DNA of 6,751 nt. Source: an uncultured Collinsella sp. GTDB taxonomy: Bacteria > Actinomycetota > Coriobacteriia > Coriobacteriales > Coriobacteriaceae. The notes below the pieces were generated by a model. It was not told the DNA's origin, made no database searches, and saw nothing but the letters and a program-made list of their open reading frames with translations. The stretch is from NCBI GenBank assembly GCA_900554465.1, contig USHF01000085.1, forward strand, positions 1-6,751, in the 5' to 3' direction. A program made the translations under genes and the position numbers. Of this stretch, positions 1 to 5,326 are shown piece by piece. The number at the start of each line of letters is the position of its first letter. Position 1 is the stretch's first letter.

Positions 1-650
1 GGCATGAGCTCGTTCACCCGCTCGACGATGCGGCGCTGCTCGGCGAGAGGCGGAATCGGAAGAAATAGCTCTTTTAGCACTGCTGCTTTGATTCCTTTTG
101 CGGTCGTCCCCGAGGCATGATCCTTAACTTGAATTTGGAACAGTGGAGATAGAATTATTTGGCAGAACAGGGCATTGTCTGGACCAACTGTGCCGTAATT
201 CTGAAGGGTAATGACACGCTGTCCACAGCTGCAACGTTTCATTTCGCATATCGCGCAATACCCCATCGGGGCTTCGGTTGTAAACAGCAAATCGCCACGG
301 TGGGTCTCTCCGCGAGACAAGCGTGTTGCATATTCGTCTTCTGAAATATACTCCTCGCGTGTGTAATCAATATAGCCTTGGCGAATGTTGCTCGCAGTCA
401 TTAGTCGAACACCTGAAGGTGATTTGTGAGGTGTTTTACCCCTGTAATCAATGAAGTTATATACGGTTTCCAGCCTTGCCCAAGCCCACCCCTCGGGCAG
501 CTCCTCAAACGGCACTTCGTTCGCGATGCACTTATCGCTAGTCACGCGACCCTTGGCATCCACCTTCTTCTCATAGGGGGAGCCATCGGAACCGGATTGG
601 CTTTCAACTGTATTCGCGACAAGCGTTGTATAATCTAGTGAGACGAGCAT
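1..650 (-). CDS. hsdS: Type I restriction enzyme specificity subunit (HsdS), 3' end off the window, 5'-short
   Basis: HsdS is the DNA-recognition subunit of type I restriction-modification complexes, working with HsdM and HsdR. The minus-strand frame stays open from 650 to the window edge, giving 216 residues. Visible features are DGSPYEKK near residues 22-29, VPFEELPEGWAWARL at 46-60 entering the target-recognition domain, DYRGKTP at 68-74, a TASNIRQGYIDY segment at 85-96, GDLLFTTEAPMG at 119-130, AQRVI-like GQRVITL at 143-149, and the hallmark helix entry LPIPPLAEQRRIVERVNEL at 197-215. These are typical of one target-recognition domain followed by the conserved helix. Full HsdS proteins have two such domains and about 400 residues; the usual helical stretch before this linker is absent. 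An in-frame TAA lies at 684-686. ATG at 648-650 has GGAG 8 bases upstream (659-662), so translation of the short form is plausible. It could be a silent or remnant copy, a half-HsdS, or a shuffled cassette. The family is certain; functionality is not. Confidence 0.87.
   Translation of the reverse strand, partial: MLVSLDYTTLVANTVESQSGSDGSPYEKKVDAKGRVTSDKCIANEVPFEELPEGWAWARLETVYNFIDYRGKTPHKSPSGVRLMTASNIRQGYIDYTREEYISEDEYATRLSRGETHRGDLLFTTEAPMGYCAICEMKRCSCGQRVITLQNYGTVGPDNALFCQIILSPLFQIQVKDHASGTTAKGIKAAVLKELFLPIPPLAEQRRIVERVNELM
629..634 (+). promoter_or_regulatory. Perfect TATAAT -10 element, candidate promoter for the DUF262 gene
   Basis: An exact TATAAT lies on the plus strand upstream of the nuclease gene and inside the first codons of the opposing hsdS gene. 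No good -35 hexamer is seen 16-18 bases upstream (AACTGT at 17). A transcript starting near 641 would have a leader of about 110 nt containing the 645-677 inverted repeat. No better -10 is seen between 684 and 749. It could be a chance match within coding sequence. Confidence 0.4.
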
Positions 651-677
651 CCCGGTTGCTCCAGCGCTTCGATGCTC
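645..677. promoter_or_regulatory. Inverted repeat GAGCATC / GATGCTC around the hsdS start
   Basis: There are perfect 7-bp arms at 645-651 and 671-677 with a 19-nt spacer. On the minus strand the hsdS ATG (648-650) is in the 3' arm and its GGAG ribosome site (659-662) is in the loop, so folding would occlude the start. On the plus strand the same structure would sit at the very start of the proposed nuclease leader. Function is inferred only. Confidence 0.45.
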
Positions 678-697
678 TGGTCTTTAGCGTCTTTCGT

Positions 698-722
698 TCA
701 GTGGGGGACTGACCGCAAGCGG
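698..722. repeat. Two small adjacent inverted repeats in the hsdS/nuclease intergenic gap
   Basis: TCAGT-GGGGG-ACTGA (698-712) is followed at once by CCGC-AA-GCGG (713-722). Both are perfect but short, with 5-bp and 4-bp arms. They could be operator half-sites or weak leader hairpins; no T-run follows, so a terminator is unlikely. The rest of the gap shows nothing else recognisable apart from the ribosome site. Confidence 0.3.
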
Positions 723-732
723 CGTAAACAAG

Positions 733-740
733 AAAGGGGA
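733..740 (+). promoter_or_regulatory. Ribosome binding site of the DUF262 nuclease gene
   Basis: AAAGGGGA lies about 9-10 bases before ATG at 750 and supports that start. The N-terminal sequence from this ATG begins where DUF262 proteins usually begin. Confidence 0.6.
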
Positions 741-749
741 CAAGCGTAA

Positions 750-2894
750 ATGAAAGCAACCGAGGCGAATCTGCTCGACCTTATGGGCGTGGCGAAGATG
801 CAGTTTGTCATTCCCGTGTACCAGCGAGTTTACTCGTGGAGTGTAAAAGAGTGCGAGGTGCTTTGGGATGACGTCATGCGAGCGGGTCGTGATGGCGTAT
901 CGCACTTCGTGGGGTCAATGCTTTATATCCCCGAGTCCGAGAGCTCTGCCACGAGCATTTCGCGCGTGCTTCTGATTGACGGACAGCAGCGCATGACGAC
1001 GTTTTCGTTGATGATTGCAGCTTTGGCTGACTATTTGGAGAGCAACCCCGACAAGGCTGGCTTCCTTGGCGACCTCAAAATCTCGGCGCTGAGGAAAAAT
1101 TACCTCTTTAACGATGACGACTACAACGGTCTGGCACGCTACAAGCTGGTGCTCTCGCAGGACGATAAAGAGACGCTGTTCTCCATCGTGTCTGGGACTC
1201 CCGTGCCAGATGAAAAATCGGATCGGATTGTCGAGAACCATGCGTTCTTCCGCGAGAAGATGCGTGGTAAATCATTTGACCCGGCAAGGCTTTGGGCGGG
1301 GCTAAACCGCGTGCAGGTCATCGACACTAAGCTCACCGCTGGCGTTGATAATGCCCAGCTCATATTTGAGTCCATGAACTCCAAGGGCAAGCCGCTCACG
1401 CCCATTGACCTCATCCGTAACTACGTTCTAATGTCGCTTCCCAATGACGAGCAGACCAAGCTTTACGAGGGTTACTGGCACCCGCTCGAGCGCCTGTTCG
1501 GAAAAGGCGGCGAGGACGAGTTCAATGCATTTATCTGGTACTGGCTGTGGCTTAAAGTTCCCAATAGGATGCCGAAGGAGAACGAGGCCTACTACGAGTT
1601 TAAGCGCTATTTCGCCGACGACTACGATGGTGACACCGAGGGCCTGCTTAAGGAGCTGCGCGGGTATGCACATAGATACGCCAGTCTGTTCCTTGGTAAG
1701 GAGAAGGACGACGGACTGCGCCGAGTGTTCGGCAGAATCGTAAGCCTCGACGTGAAGCAGATAAGGCCCCTTTTAATGTTGCTTTATTCGGTTTACGAGG
1801 GGAATGGACTAGACCGCAATGCGTTTTTACGTATCTGCGAGACTATCGAGTCGTTTCTGTTCAGGCGAGCGGTTTGCGGCAGACTTACCACGGGCCTAAA
1901 TAATTTCTTTGCCGGCATGTATCGCAATCTCGAGCAGCAGGGCGATATCGAGGAGTACGTTACGGCGATGCTCCTTATCCACAGCAGCGGTATGACCGCA
2001 TACTTTCCGACAGACGAGCATTTTGTCGAGGAGTTTAAGACGCGTGACTGCTACAACCGCTTCTCTAAAAAGCGCTATTACCTGGAACGCATGGAGAACT
2101 GGCACCACCCGAAGGAGTCCATCTCAGCCGACGATTACCAGATCGAGCACATCATGCCCCAGACGATCGATGATGAGCACGGCTGGAAGGAATCGCTTGG
2201 TGAGAACTGGGAAGACGTCCACGACAGGCTGTGCAACAACTTGGGAAATCTTACGCTGACGGGCTACAACCAGGAGTACTCAAACCGGTCGTTCTCGGAC
2301 AAGCTCAATCTGCCTGACGTCGGATTTAAGTGCAGCCCGCTCTACCTAAACAAATCGATTGTCTCGCATGAAAAATGGGGTGAGGAAGAGATTGGGCAGC
2401 GCGCGGACGAGCTGGCGAAAGAAGCGTGCGAGATATGGAAGTATCCCGACCTTCCGGCAGACGTCGTCGACAAGTACCGTCCTTCTCGTGGGGAGTCTGA
2501 CGAGGCTCCTGTCTGGACTCTGCAGGAGAACCACCCCACTTTTGCCGAAGGTGGGCTCAATCAGAAGCTTTTCGATGAGGCGCGCGAGTCCGTTCTGAGT
2601 GGTAACGAGTCCGTTCTGAGTGGTAACCCTTCGTGGGAGTCCTACATAGCTAAGTACTATGTAGGCTTCAGGTCGGGCAAGCGAAAACTGCATGCCGTGC
2701 TAGAAGGCAGGACCAGCAACGGTGGTTGGATTGCCGTTGGCTTGGCAAAGAGCGTGGATGATCTAACGGATCCAGAGGACATGTGCCAGGACAAGCGTAC
2801 GCAGGGTGGATTTGGCCCGGGCTTACCCACTTACGTTGCGCTTCGGAATGCCGATGACATTCCTGCGGTGCTCGATCTCATAAAGCAGTGCTAG
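750..2894 (+). CDS. DUF262-DUF1524 GmrSD-type restriction nuclease with C-terminal DUF5655-like domain
   Basis: This is a putative anti-phage nuclease of 714 residues. The N-terminal DUF262 part shows IPVYQRVYSW at residues 21-30 and the DGQQR motif at 77-81 (LLIDGQQRMTTF), which in this superfamily belongs to the nucleotide-binding or nucleotide-hydrolysing centre. The DUF1524 part carries the HNH-type nuclease signature: YQIEHIMPQ with His467, then NNLGNLTL from Asn496 and YNQEYSNRSFSDK at 506-518. All expected key residues are present. The last 120 or so residues (FRSGKRKLHAVLEG, LTDPEDM, GGFGPGLPTYVAL, then VLDLIKQC at the end) resemble DUF5655, a common third module here. Known relatives are GmrSD and BrxU, which attack modified phage DNA, and SspE, which acts with phosphorothioation; which mode applies cannot be read from sequence. 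It diverges from hsdS, consistent with a defence island. An in-frame 21-bp tandem duplication lies at residues 613-626. No signal peptide or membrane segment is seen. Confidence 0.92.
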   Translation: MKATEANLLDLMGVAKMQFVIPVYQRVYSWSVKECEVLWDDVMRAGRDGVSHFVGSMLYIPESESSATSISRVLLIDGQQRMTTFSLMIAALADYLESNPDKAGFLGDLKISALRKNYLFNDDDYNGLARYKLVLSQDDKETLFSIVSGTPVPDEKSDRIVENHAFFREKMRGKSFDPARLWAGLNRVQVIDTKLTAGVDNAQLIFESMNSKGKPLTPIDLIRNYVLMSLPNDEQTKLYEGYWHPLERLFGKGGEDEFNAFIWYWLWLKVPNRMPKENEAYYEFKRYFADDYDGDTEGLLKELRGYAHRYASLFLGKEKDDGLRRVFGRIVSLDVKQIRPLLMLLYSVYEGNGLDRNAFLRICETIESFLFRRAVCGRLTTGLNNFFAGMYRNLEQQGDIEEYVTAMLLIHSSGMTAYFPTDEHFVEEFKTRDCYNRFSKKRYYLERMENWHHPKESISADDYQIEHIMPQTIDDEHGWKESLGENWEDVHDRLCNNLGNLTLTGYNQEYSNRSFSDKLNLPDVGFKCSPLYLNKSIVSHEKWGEEEIGQRADELAKEACEIWKYPDLPADVVDKYRPSRGESDEAPVWTLQENHPTFAEGGLNQKLFDEARESVLSGNESVLSGNPSWESYIAKYYVGFRSGKRKLHAVLEGRTSNGGWIAVGLAKSVDDLTDPEDMCQDKRTQGGFGPGLPTYVALRNADDIPAVLDLIKQC
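2586..2627 (+). repeat. Perfect 21-bp tandem duplication, in frame, encoding ESVLSGN twice
   Basis: Two identical 21-base copies lie at 2586-2606 and 2607-2627, encoding residues 613-619 and 620-626. They lie in the linker/first part of the DUF5655-like domain. Identity at every base, including wobble positions, points to a recent slippage duplication. Because the unit is a multiple of three, gain or loss of copies keeps the frame. Confidence 0.95.
2641..2665. repeat. Inverted repeat CCTACATAG / CTATGTAGG inside the nuclease gene
   Basis: Perfect 9-bp arms at 2641-2649 and 2657-2665 have a 7-nt spacer, 13 bases after the 21-bp tandem duplication. It codes for SYIAKYYVG, so it may be coincidental, but a hairpin here could stall replication and favour the neighbouring slippage. 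Confidence 0.7.
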
Positions 2895-2900
2895 GTTGAA

Positions 2901-2923
2901 GGCCGGGAATCTAGTTCCCGGCC
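2901..2923. terminator. Bidirectional stem-loop terminator between convergent genes
   Basis: GGCCGGGAA (2901-2909) and TTCCCGGCC (2915-2923) form a perfect 9-bp GC-rich stem with a TCTAG loop, 6 bases after the nuclease stop codon. The convergent 97-residue gene stops 38 bases to the right, so the hairpin may serve both. Neither side has a proper T-run (CTTG on plus, TTCAA on minus), so it may depend on Rho or simply protect the 3' ends. Confidence 0.75.
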
Positions 2924-2961
2924 CTTGCCAGCTCAAAATCGTCGATGGCTCGTTCGCCCGT

Positions 2962-3255
2962 CTACACCCTTACGATCCTGCGGGCCGCACTCAGCAGCTC
3001 GTACTCCCTCTGGCTCCACTGGTACAGCTCGGTCACGCGTACGGCGTCGCGGCACAGGTCCAGAAACACCTCGGCGCCCTCGCAGAAGCACTCGCGGGCA
3101 AAGGCGCCGGATCCGTCCGCAACGCACGCGCCGTCGGCAAAGAGCTTCCAGCTGGACGGCTCGCGCGAGTCGTCTCCGAGCAGCTTGATCTGCAGAACAT
3201 GTGGGCCGCCAGCGGCACATGGCCCTTCTTCCAACGCCTGCACCGTAAAGCGCAT
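2962..3255 (-). CDS. Hypothetical 97-residue soluble protein
   Basis: No family was recognised. The frame encodes a balanced-composition protein without repeats, signal peptide or membrane segment, unlike the Arg- or Ser-rich translations of the other frames over this stretch. It starts MRFTVQALEEG, has a mixed beta-like first half (HVLQIKLLGDD, SWKLFADG) and a helical second half (AEVFLDLCRDAVRVTELYQW, with EYELLSAARRIVRV at the end). Five cysteines are present (13, 44, 56, 58, 68), including a C-F-C pair. The start ATG (3253-3255) lacks a Shine-Dalgarno sequence (CCCTCCAG precedes it), so either the start is different or initiation is SD-independent. A good promoter lies about 50 bases upstream. 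It is transcribed in the same direction as the membrane-protein gene to its right, but the 137-bp gap and own promoter suggest a separate unit. Confidence 0.62.
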   Translation of the reverse strand: MRFTVQALEEGPCAAGGPHVLQIKLLGDDSREPSSWKLFADGACVADGSGAFARECFCEGAEVFLDLCRDAVRVTELYQWSQREYELLSAARRIVRV

Positions 3256-3275
3256 CTGGAGGGACAGAGTATAAA

Positions 3276-3322
3276 ATCCGGAAAAGTGTCAAATTCGATG
3301 GGCAAATTATCCGGAAAAGTGT
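3276..3322. repeat. 14-bp direct repeat ATCCGGAAAAGTGT, 33 bp apart
   Basis: Identical copies lie at 3276-3289 and 3309-3322 (33 bp start to start, about three helical turns). The right copy overlaps the spacer and -10 of the promoter proposed for the 97-residue gene; the left copy lies between that promoter and the start codon. This suits a repressor-operator pair. An alternative is a partial 33-bp tandem unit or remnant of a dispersed intergenic repeat or transposon end. Confidence 0.8.
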
Positions 3323-3335
3323 GGCTGGATGACAA
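3306..3335 (-). promoter_or_regulatory. Sigma70-type promoter for the 97-residue gene
   Basis: Read on the minus strand, TTGTCA (3335-3330; 5 of 6 to TTGACA) is followed after 18 bases by GATAAT (3311-3306; 5 of 6 to TATAAT). Predicted start of transcription is near 3299, giving a leader of about 44 nt. A second, closer TTGACA lies nearer the gene but is only 13 bases from TATACT, a poor spacing. Confidence 0.6.
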
Positions 3336-3392
3336 AACAGCACTTAGAAGCCGGCGCTGGATGCGGGATCCTGCGGCTGCCTTCAGCCCTCG

Positions 3393-4379
3393 CTACTCGT
3401 CGTCCCCGTCGTTGGGGTCGCCCTTGAGGGTGTTGATGTCCAGGTACTGGTTATCGTCCTCTTTTTGCTGGGTCTCCGACTCCGCTTGGGTGGGGCCGCG
3501 GAACAGCTGGAATCCCTCAAACGCAATGACGCCGAACAGGGCAATGACAATGGCGAGAAAGGCAATCTTGACTGCCTGCGGAAATTCCGAGAAACGCAGT
3601 GCCTTTTCCTCGGCGTAATAATCGGCGAAGCGTTCTTCGCCCGTGCTTTTGGTGTACGCCGGTGCGGACGCGGCCTCCGGGTCATATTCCGGTGCACGCG
3701 TGGCAGCGTACGGATCGTTGAGATAATCGCTCGGTGCGGTGCCATAATCCTCGGTCTCGATGCGACTGGTGCCAGCATAGCCATCGGAATAATCGGAATA
3801 TGCCGCACCGCCCTCATAGTCCGCGGCGCTCGTGTTGGCGGCAAAAAGCGGATTAACTGGAACGTCGAGCGCCGGCATGCCGGTAGAGGTCTCATCCAGA
3901 TCGGCTGCAGCCCAGGAATCGTAGGCAACCTGATGGGCAACGGGCTCATCGAGCCTTGCGACCGGAGGCTTGCGTGCCGCAGGAACAGGCAACTGCTGGG
4001 CGCTGTACATAACGGTGCTGTCGGCCGATTTGCCCTGCGTCGCTGCAGCGAGAAATGCCGCCGTCTCGGACGGGTCGCTTGCGGGGCGGGGAGCGGGCGT
4101 AGACGCCGAAGTGGGTGCGGGCGTAGGCGCGGGCGTCGAAACGGGCGACTGCGCAGGAGTCGGCGCAGATGCGGGCTTAGGCGCAAGTGTGGGATCGGGG
4201 CTTGACGGGCGAGCCCCGCCGCCCATGAGTTCGTCGGCGGTCCACGGGCGATCATCCATCACGTCGTCAAGGCTTAGCGAAAACAGGTCGTCTTCACCCT
4301 CATCGAACATGCGGTGCACATGTCCACCAATTGCCGGAATCAATCCGCGACCGGTGCATGATGCCTTGCTCAACGCCAT
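3393..4379 (-). CDS. Hypothetical single-pass membrane protein with long Pro/Ala- and Tyr/Asp-rich N-terminal region
   Basis: No family was recognised. The chosen ATG (4377-4379) has AAAGGA 9 bases upstream (4389-4394) and gives 328 residues; the frame extends 32 codons further to another ATG at 4475 that overlaps the promoter region. In order: a basic start (MALSKASCTGRG), an acidic motif around 25-43 (FDEGEDDLFSLSLDDVMDD) and PWTADELM at 45-52, a Pro/Ala/Ser/Thr low-complexity tract at about 57-103, an acidic Tyr-rich stretch at about 187-255, one hydrophobic helix at about 269-293 (core IAFLAIVIALFGVIAF), and a 35-residue acidic tail ending GDPNDGDDE. Lys/Arg before the helix suggest N-terminus inside, C-terminus outside. 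The layout suggests a membrane-anchored disordered scaffold or envelope-associated protein, but no function can be assigned. Codon-level repetition in the Pro/Ala tract could allow length variation. Confidence 0.75.
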   Translation of the reverse strand: MALSKASCTGRGLIPAIGGHVHRMFDEGEDDLFSLSLDDVMDDRPWTADELMGGGARPSSPDPTLAPKPASAPTPAQSPVSTPAPTPAPTSASTPAPRPASDPSETAAFLAAATQGKSADSTVMYSAQQLPVPAARKPPVARLDEPVAHQVAYDSWAAADLDETSTGMPALDVPVNPLFAANTSAADYEGGAAYSDYSDGYAGTSRIETEDYGTAPSDYLNDPYAATRAPEYDPEAASAPAYTKSTGEERFADYYAEEKALRFSEFPQAVKIAFLAIVIALFGVIAFEGFQLFRGPTQAESETQQKEDDNQYLDINTLKGDPNDGDDE

Positions 4380-4388
4380 TCTGTTCCA

Positions 4389-4419
4389 TCCTTTCGAAAT
4401 ACTAATGACATCGATTATA
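4389..4419 (-). promoter_or_regulatory. -10 element and ribosome site of the membrane-protein gene
   Basis: A perfect TATAAT on the minus strand (4419-4414) lies 34 bases before the chosen ATG and AAAGGA (4394-4389) lies 9 bases before it. No convincing -35 is seen at 16-18 bases. Transcription would begin near 4407, which excludes the longer upstream start at 4475 from this transcript. Confidence 0.55.
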
Positions 4420-4463
4420 TGGAACTTCCCAAGCGGCCCGGTCTTGGATTCGTGCTTTCCAGA

Positions 4464-4500
4464 ACTCGCACCCAAAAGGGGAGGGGCAATCCAGGCGAGT
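4464..4500 (-). terminator. Possible weak terminator of the regulator gene
   Basis: ACTCGC (4464-4469) and GCGAGT (4495-4500) are 6-bp inverted arms directly after the regulator stop codon, with a nested CCC-TTTT-GGG on the minus strand. The loop is 25 nt and no T-run follows, so termination here is uncertain; read-through into the membrane-protein gene is possible. Confidence 0.3.
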
Positions 4501-4502
4501 GC

Positions 4503-5156
4503 CTACTTGTCGCCGGCCGCCGCCTTGGCCTCATTGAGGTAGCTATAGAAGCTGTACTTGGAGATGCCAAAGAACTCGCAGGCGCGCTCGCTCGACTTGG
4601 AAATGAGGAAGGCGCCGCGACGGTCGAGGTAGCCAATGGCACGAATGCGCTCGTCTTTGGTCATGAGTGCCGCGGGCTTGCCCACAAACTGCTCGCACTC
4701 GTGCAGCAGGTCCTCGAGCAGGTCGCCGATGTTCTTGGTAATGGGCTCGGGCTCGGTATAGCCCGTGCCGCCGGTGCCGGTAAAGGCGTCGAGCGAACGC
4801 TCAAAAGCCTTCATAAGCGTAATGTCAAAGTTGATGCCCAAAATGCCGACGGGTTTGCCCTCATCGTTGCGGATAAAGATGGTCGAGGACTTGAGCAGCT
4901 TGCCATCAGTGGTTTTGGTGAGGTATGGCTCGCGGTCGTGCACGTCGGCGGTGCCCTCGTGCATGGACTCAAACACAATATGGCTGGGGCCGTCGCCCAG
5001 TTTGCGCCCGCTGACGTGGCCGTTTTCGATCACTACGATGGAGTGGTCCACATCCTCGGTCTCCAGATCGTGGACGACGACTTCGCAGTTGGGACCAAAT
5101 TGGAGCGCCAGACCGTGTGCGAGGCGCTTGTAAAACTCAATCTGTGCGGGGGTCAT
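4503..5156 (-). CDS. YheO/DauR-family transcriptional regulator (PAS-like domain plus HTH)
   Basis: This is a cytosolic DNA-binding regulator of 217 residues, the usual size for the family. The YheO-type PAS-like domain covers about 6-115 (NCEVVVHDLE, DHSIVVIENGHVSGRKLGDG, then KLLKSSTIFIRNDEGKPVGILGINFDIT, the family's diagnostic closing segment). A linker rich in Gly/Thr follows, then the C-terminal helix-turn-helix at about 160-215 (MTKDERIRAIGYLDRRGAF, SSERACEFFGISKYSFYSYLNEAK). The start was set at ATG 5154-5156 because AGGAAGG lies 5 bases upstream (5162-5168); the frame also opens at 5225, but those 23 extra residues do not resemble the family. The gene diverges from dpaL. DauR in Pseudomonas represses D-arginine catabolism, and relatives often sit beside amino-acid catabolic genes. 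Here it probably senses diaminopropionate or a related amino acid and controls dpaL; activator or repressor cannot be told. Confidence 0.9.
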   Translation of the reverse strand: MTPAQIEFYKRLAHGLALQFGPNCEVVVHDLETEDVDHSIVVIENGHVSGRKLGDGPSHIVFESMHEGTADVHDREPYLTKTTDGKLLKSSTIFIRNDEGKPVGILGINFDITLMKAFERSLDAFTGTGGTGYTEPEPITKNIGDLLEDLLHECEQFVGKPAALMTKDERIRAIGYLDRRGAFLISKSSERACEFFGISKYSFYSYLNEAKAAAGDK

Positions 5157-5161
5157 GGGTG

Positions 5162-5168
5162 CCTTCCT
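5162..5168 (-). promoter_or_regulatory. Ribosome binding site that fixes the regulator start
   Basis: AGGAAGG on the minus strand, 5 bases before ATG 5156. It argues against the longer frame starting at 5225, which would place this site inside codons. Confidence 0.75.
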
Positions 5169-5176
5169 AAAAATTA

Positions 5177-5200
5177 GTTTGGGCACACTTTGCCATAAAC
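5177..5200. promoter_or_regulatory. Imperfect palindrome in the regulator leader
   Basis: GTTT (5177-5180) and GGCA (5182-5185) face TGCC (5191-5194) and AAAC (5197-5200), a dyad with one extra base on the right side. It lies just upstream of the regulator's ribosome site, where an autoregulatory operator could sit. Weak evidence. Confidence 0.3.
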
Positions 5201-5275
5201 CACACCTGTTCGCAAACAAATACATAGACAGGCTAATTGGTGACCGTTCGGCGGCGAAAAGGTACCGATTACGGC

Positions 5276-5290
5276 AACAAACAATTTGTT
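5276..5290. promoter_or_regulatory. Operator candidate 1: AACAAA-N3-TTTGTT
   Basis: A perfect 6-bp dyad with 3-bp spacer (CAA), followed on the right by AG, matching the outer part of a shared consensus CTAACAAA-N3-TTTGTTAG. It overlaps the -35 of the candidate dpaL promoter. A further unpaired AACAAA lies at 5215-5220. Confidence 0.6.
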
Positions 5291-5315
5291 AGGTTTTCCA
5301 ATCAAAAAGTGTGAT
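5286..5315 (+). promoter_or_regulatory. Candidate dpaL promoter
   Basis: TTGTTA (5286-5291, 4 of 6) and TGTGAT (5310-5315, 4 of 6) are 18 bp apart. Each box is weak alone, but the pair lies between the two operator-like dyads, so an activated or repressed promoter here is reasonable. Transcription would start near 5322. Confidence 0.35.
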
Positions 5316-5326
5316 AGAACAGTGCT

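Noticed and set aside
3276..3322. CRISPR-like repeat
   Set aside because: Only two 14-bp copies with a 19-bp gap, no further units and no cas genes.
2896..3618. 240-codon plus-strand frame after the nuclease gene
   Set aside because: It runs through the terminator, the direct repeats and antisense to two better-supported genes; its composition is that of a shadow.
4081..4200. Minisatellite in the GCGGGCGTAGGC-like tract
   Set aside because: The units are degenerate and simply encode Pro/Ala repeats of the membrane protein; no perfect tandem unit was found, so it is described with that gene only.
3383..4255. 290-codon minus-strand and 246-codon plus-strand frames over the membrane-protein gene
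   Set aside because: The translations are Arg/Pro/Ser- or Gly/Arg-rich artefacts of the repetitive Pro/Ala codons; the accepted frame has the membrane helix and a good ribosome site.
4419..5177. 252-codon plus-strand frame over the regulator gene
   Set aside because: Antisense shadow of a recognisable YheO/DauR-family protein; no recognisable motifs and no ribosome site of note.
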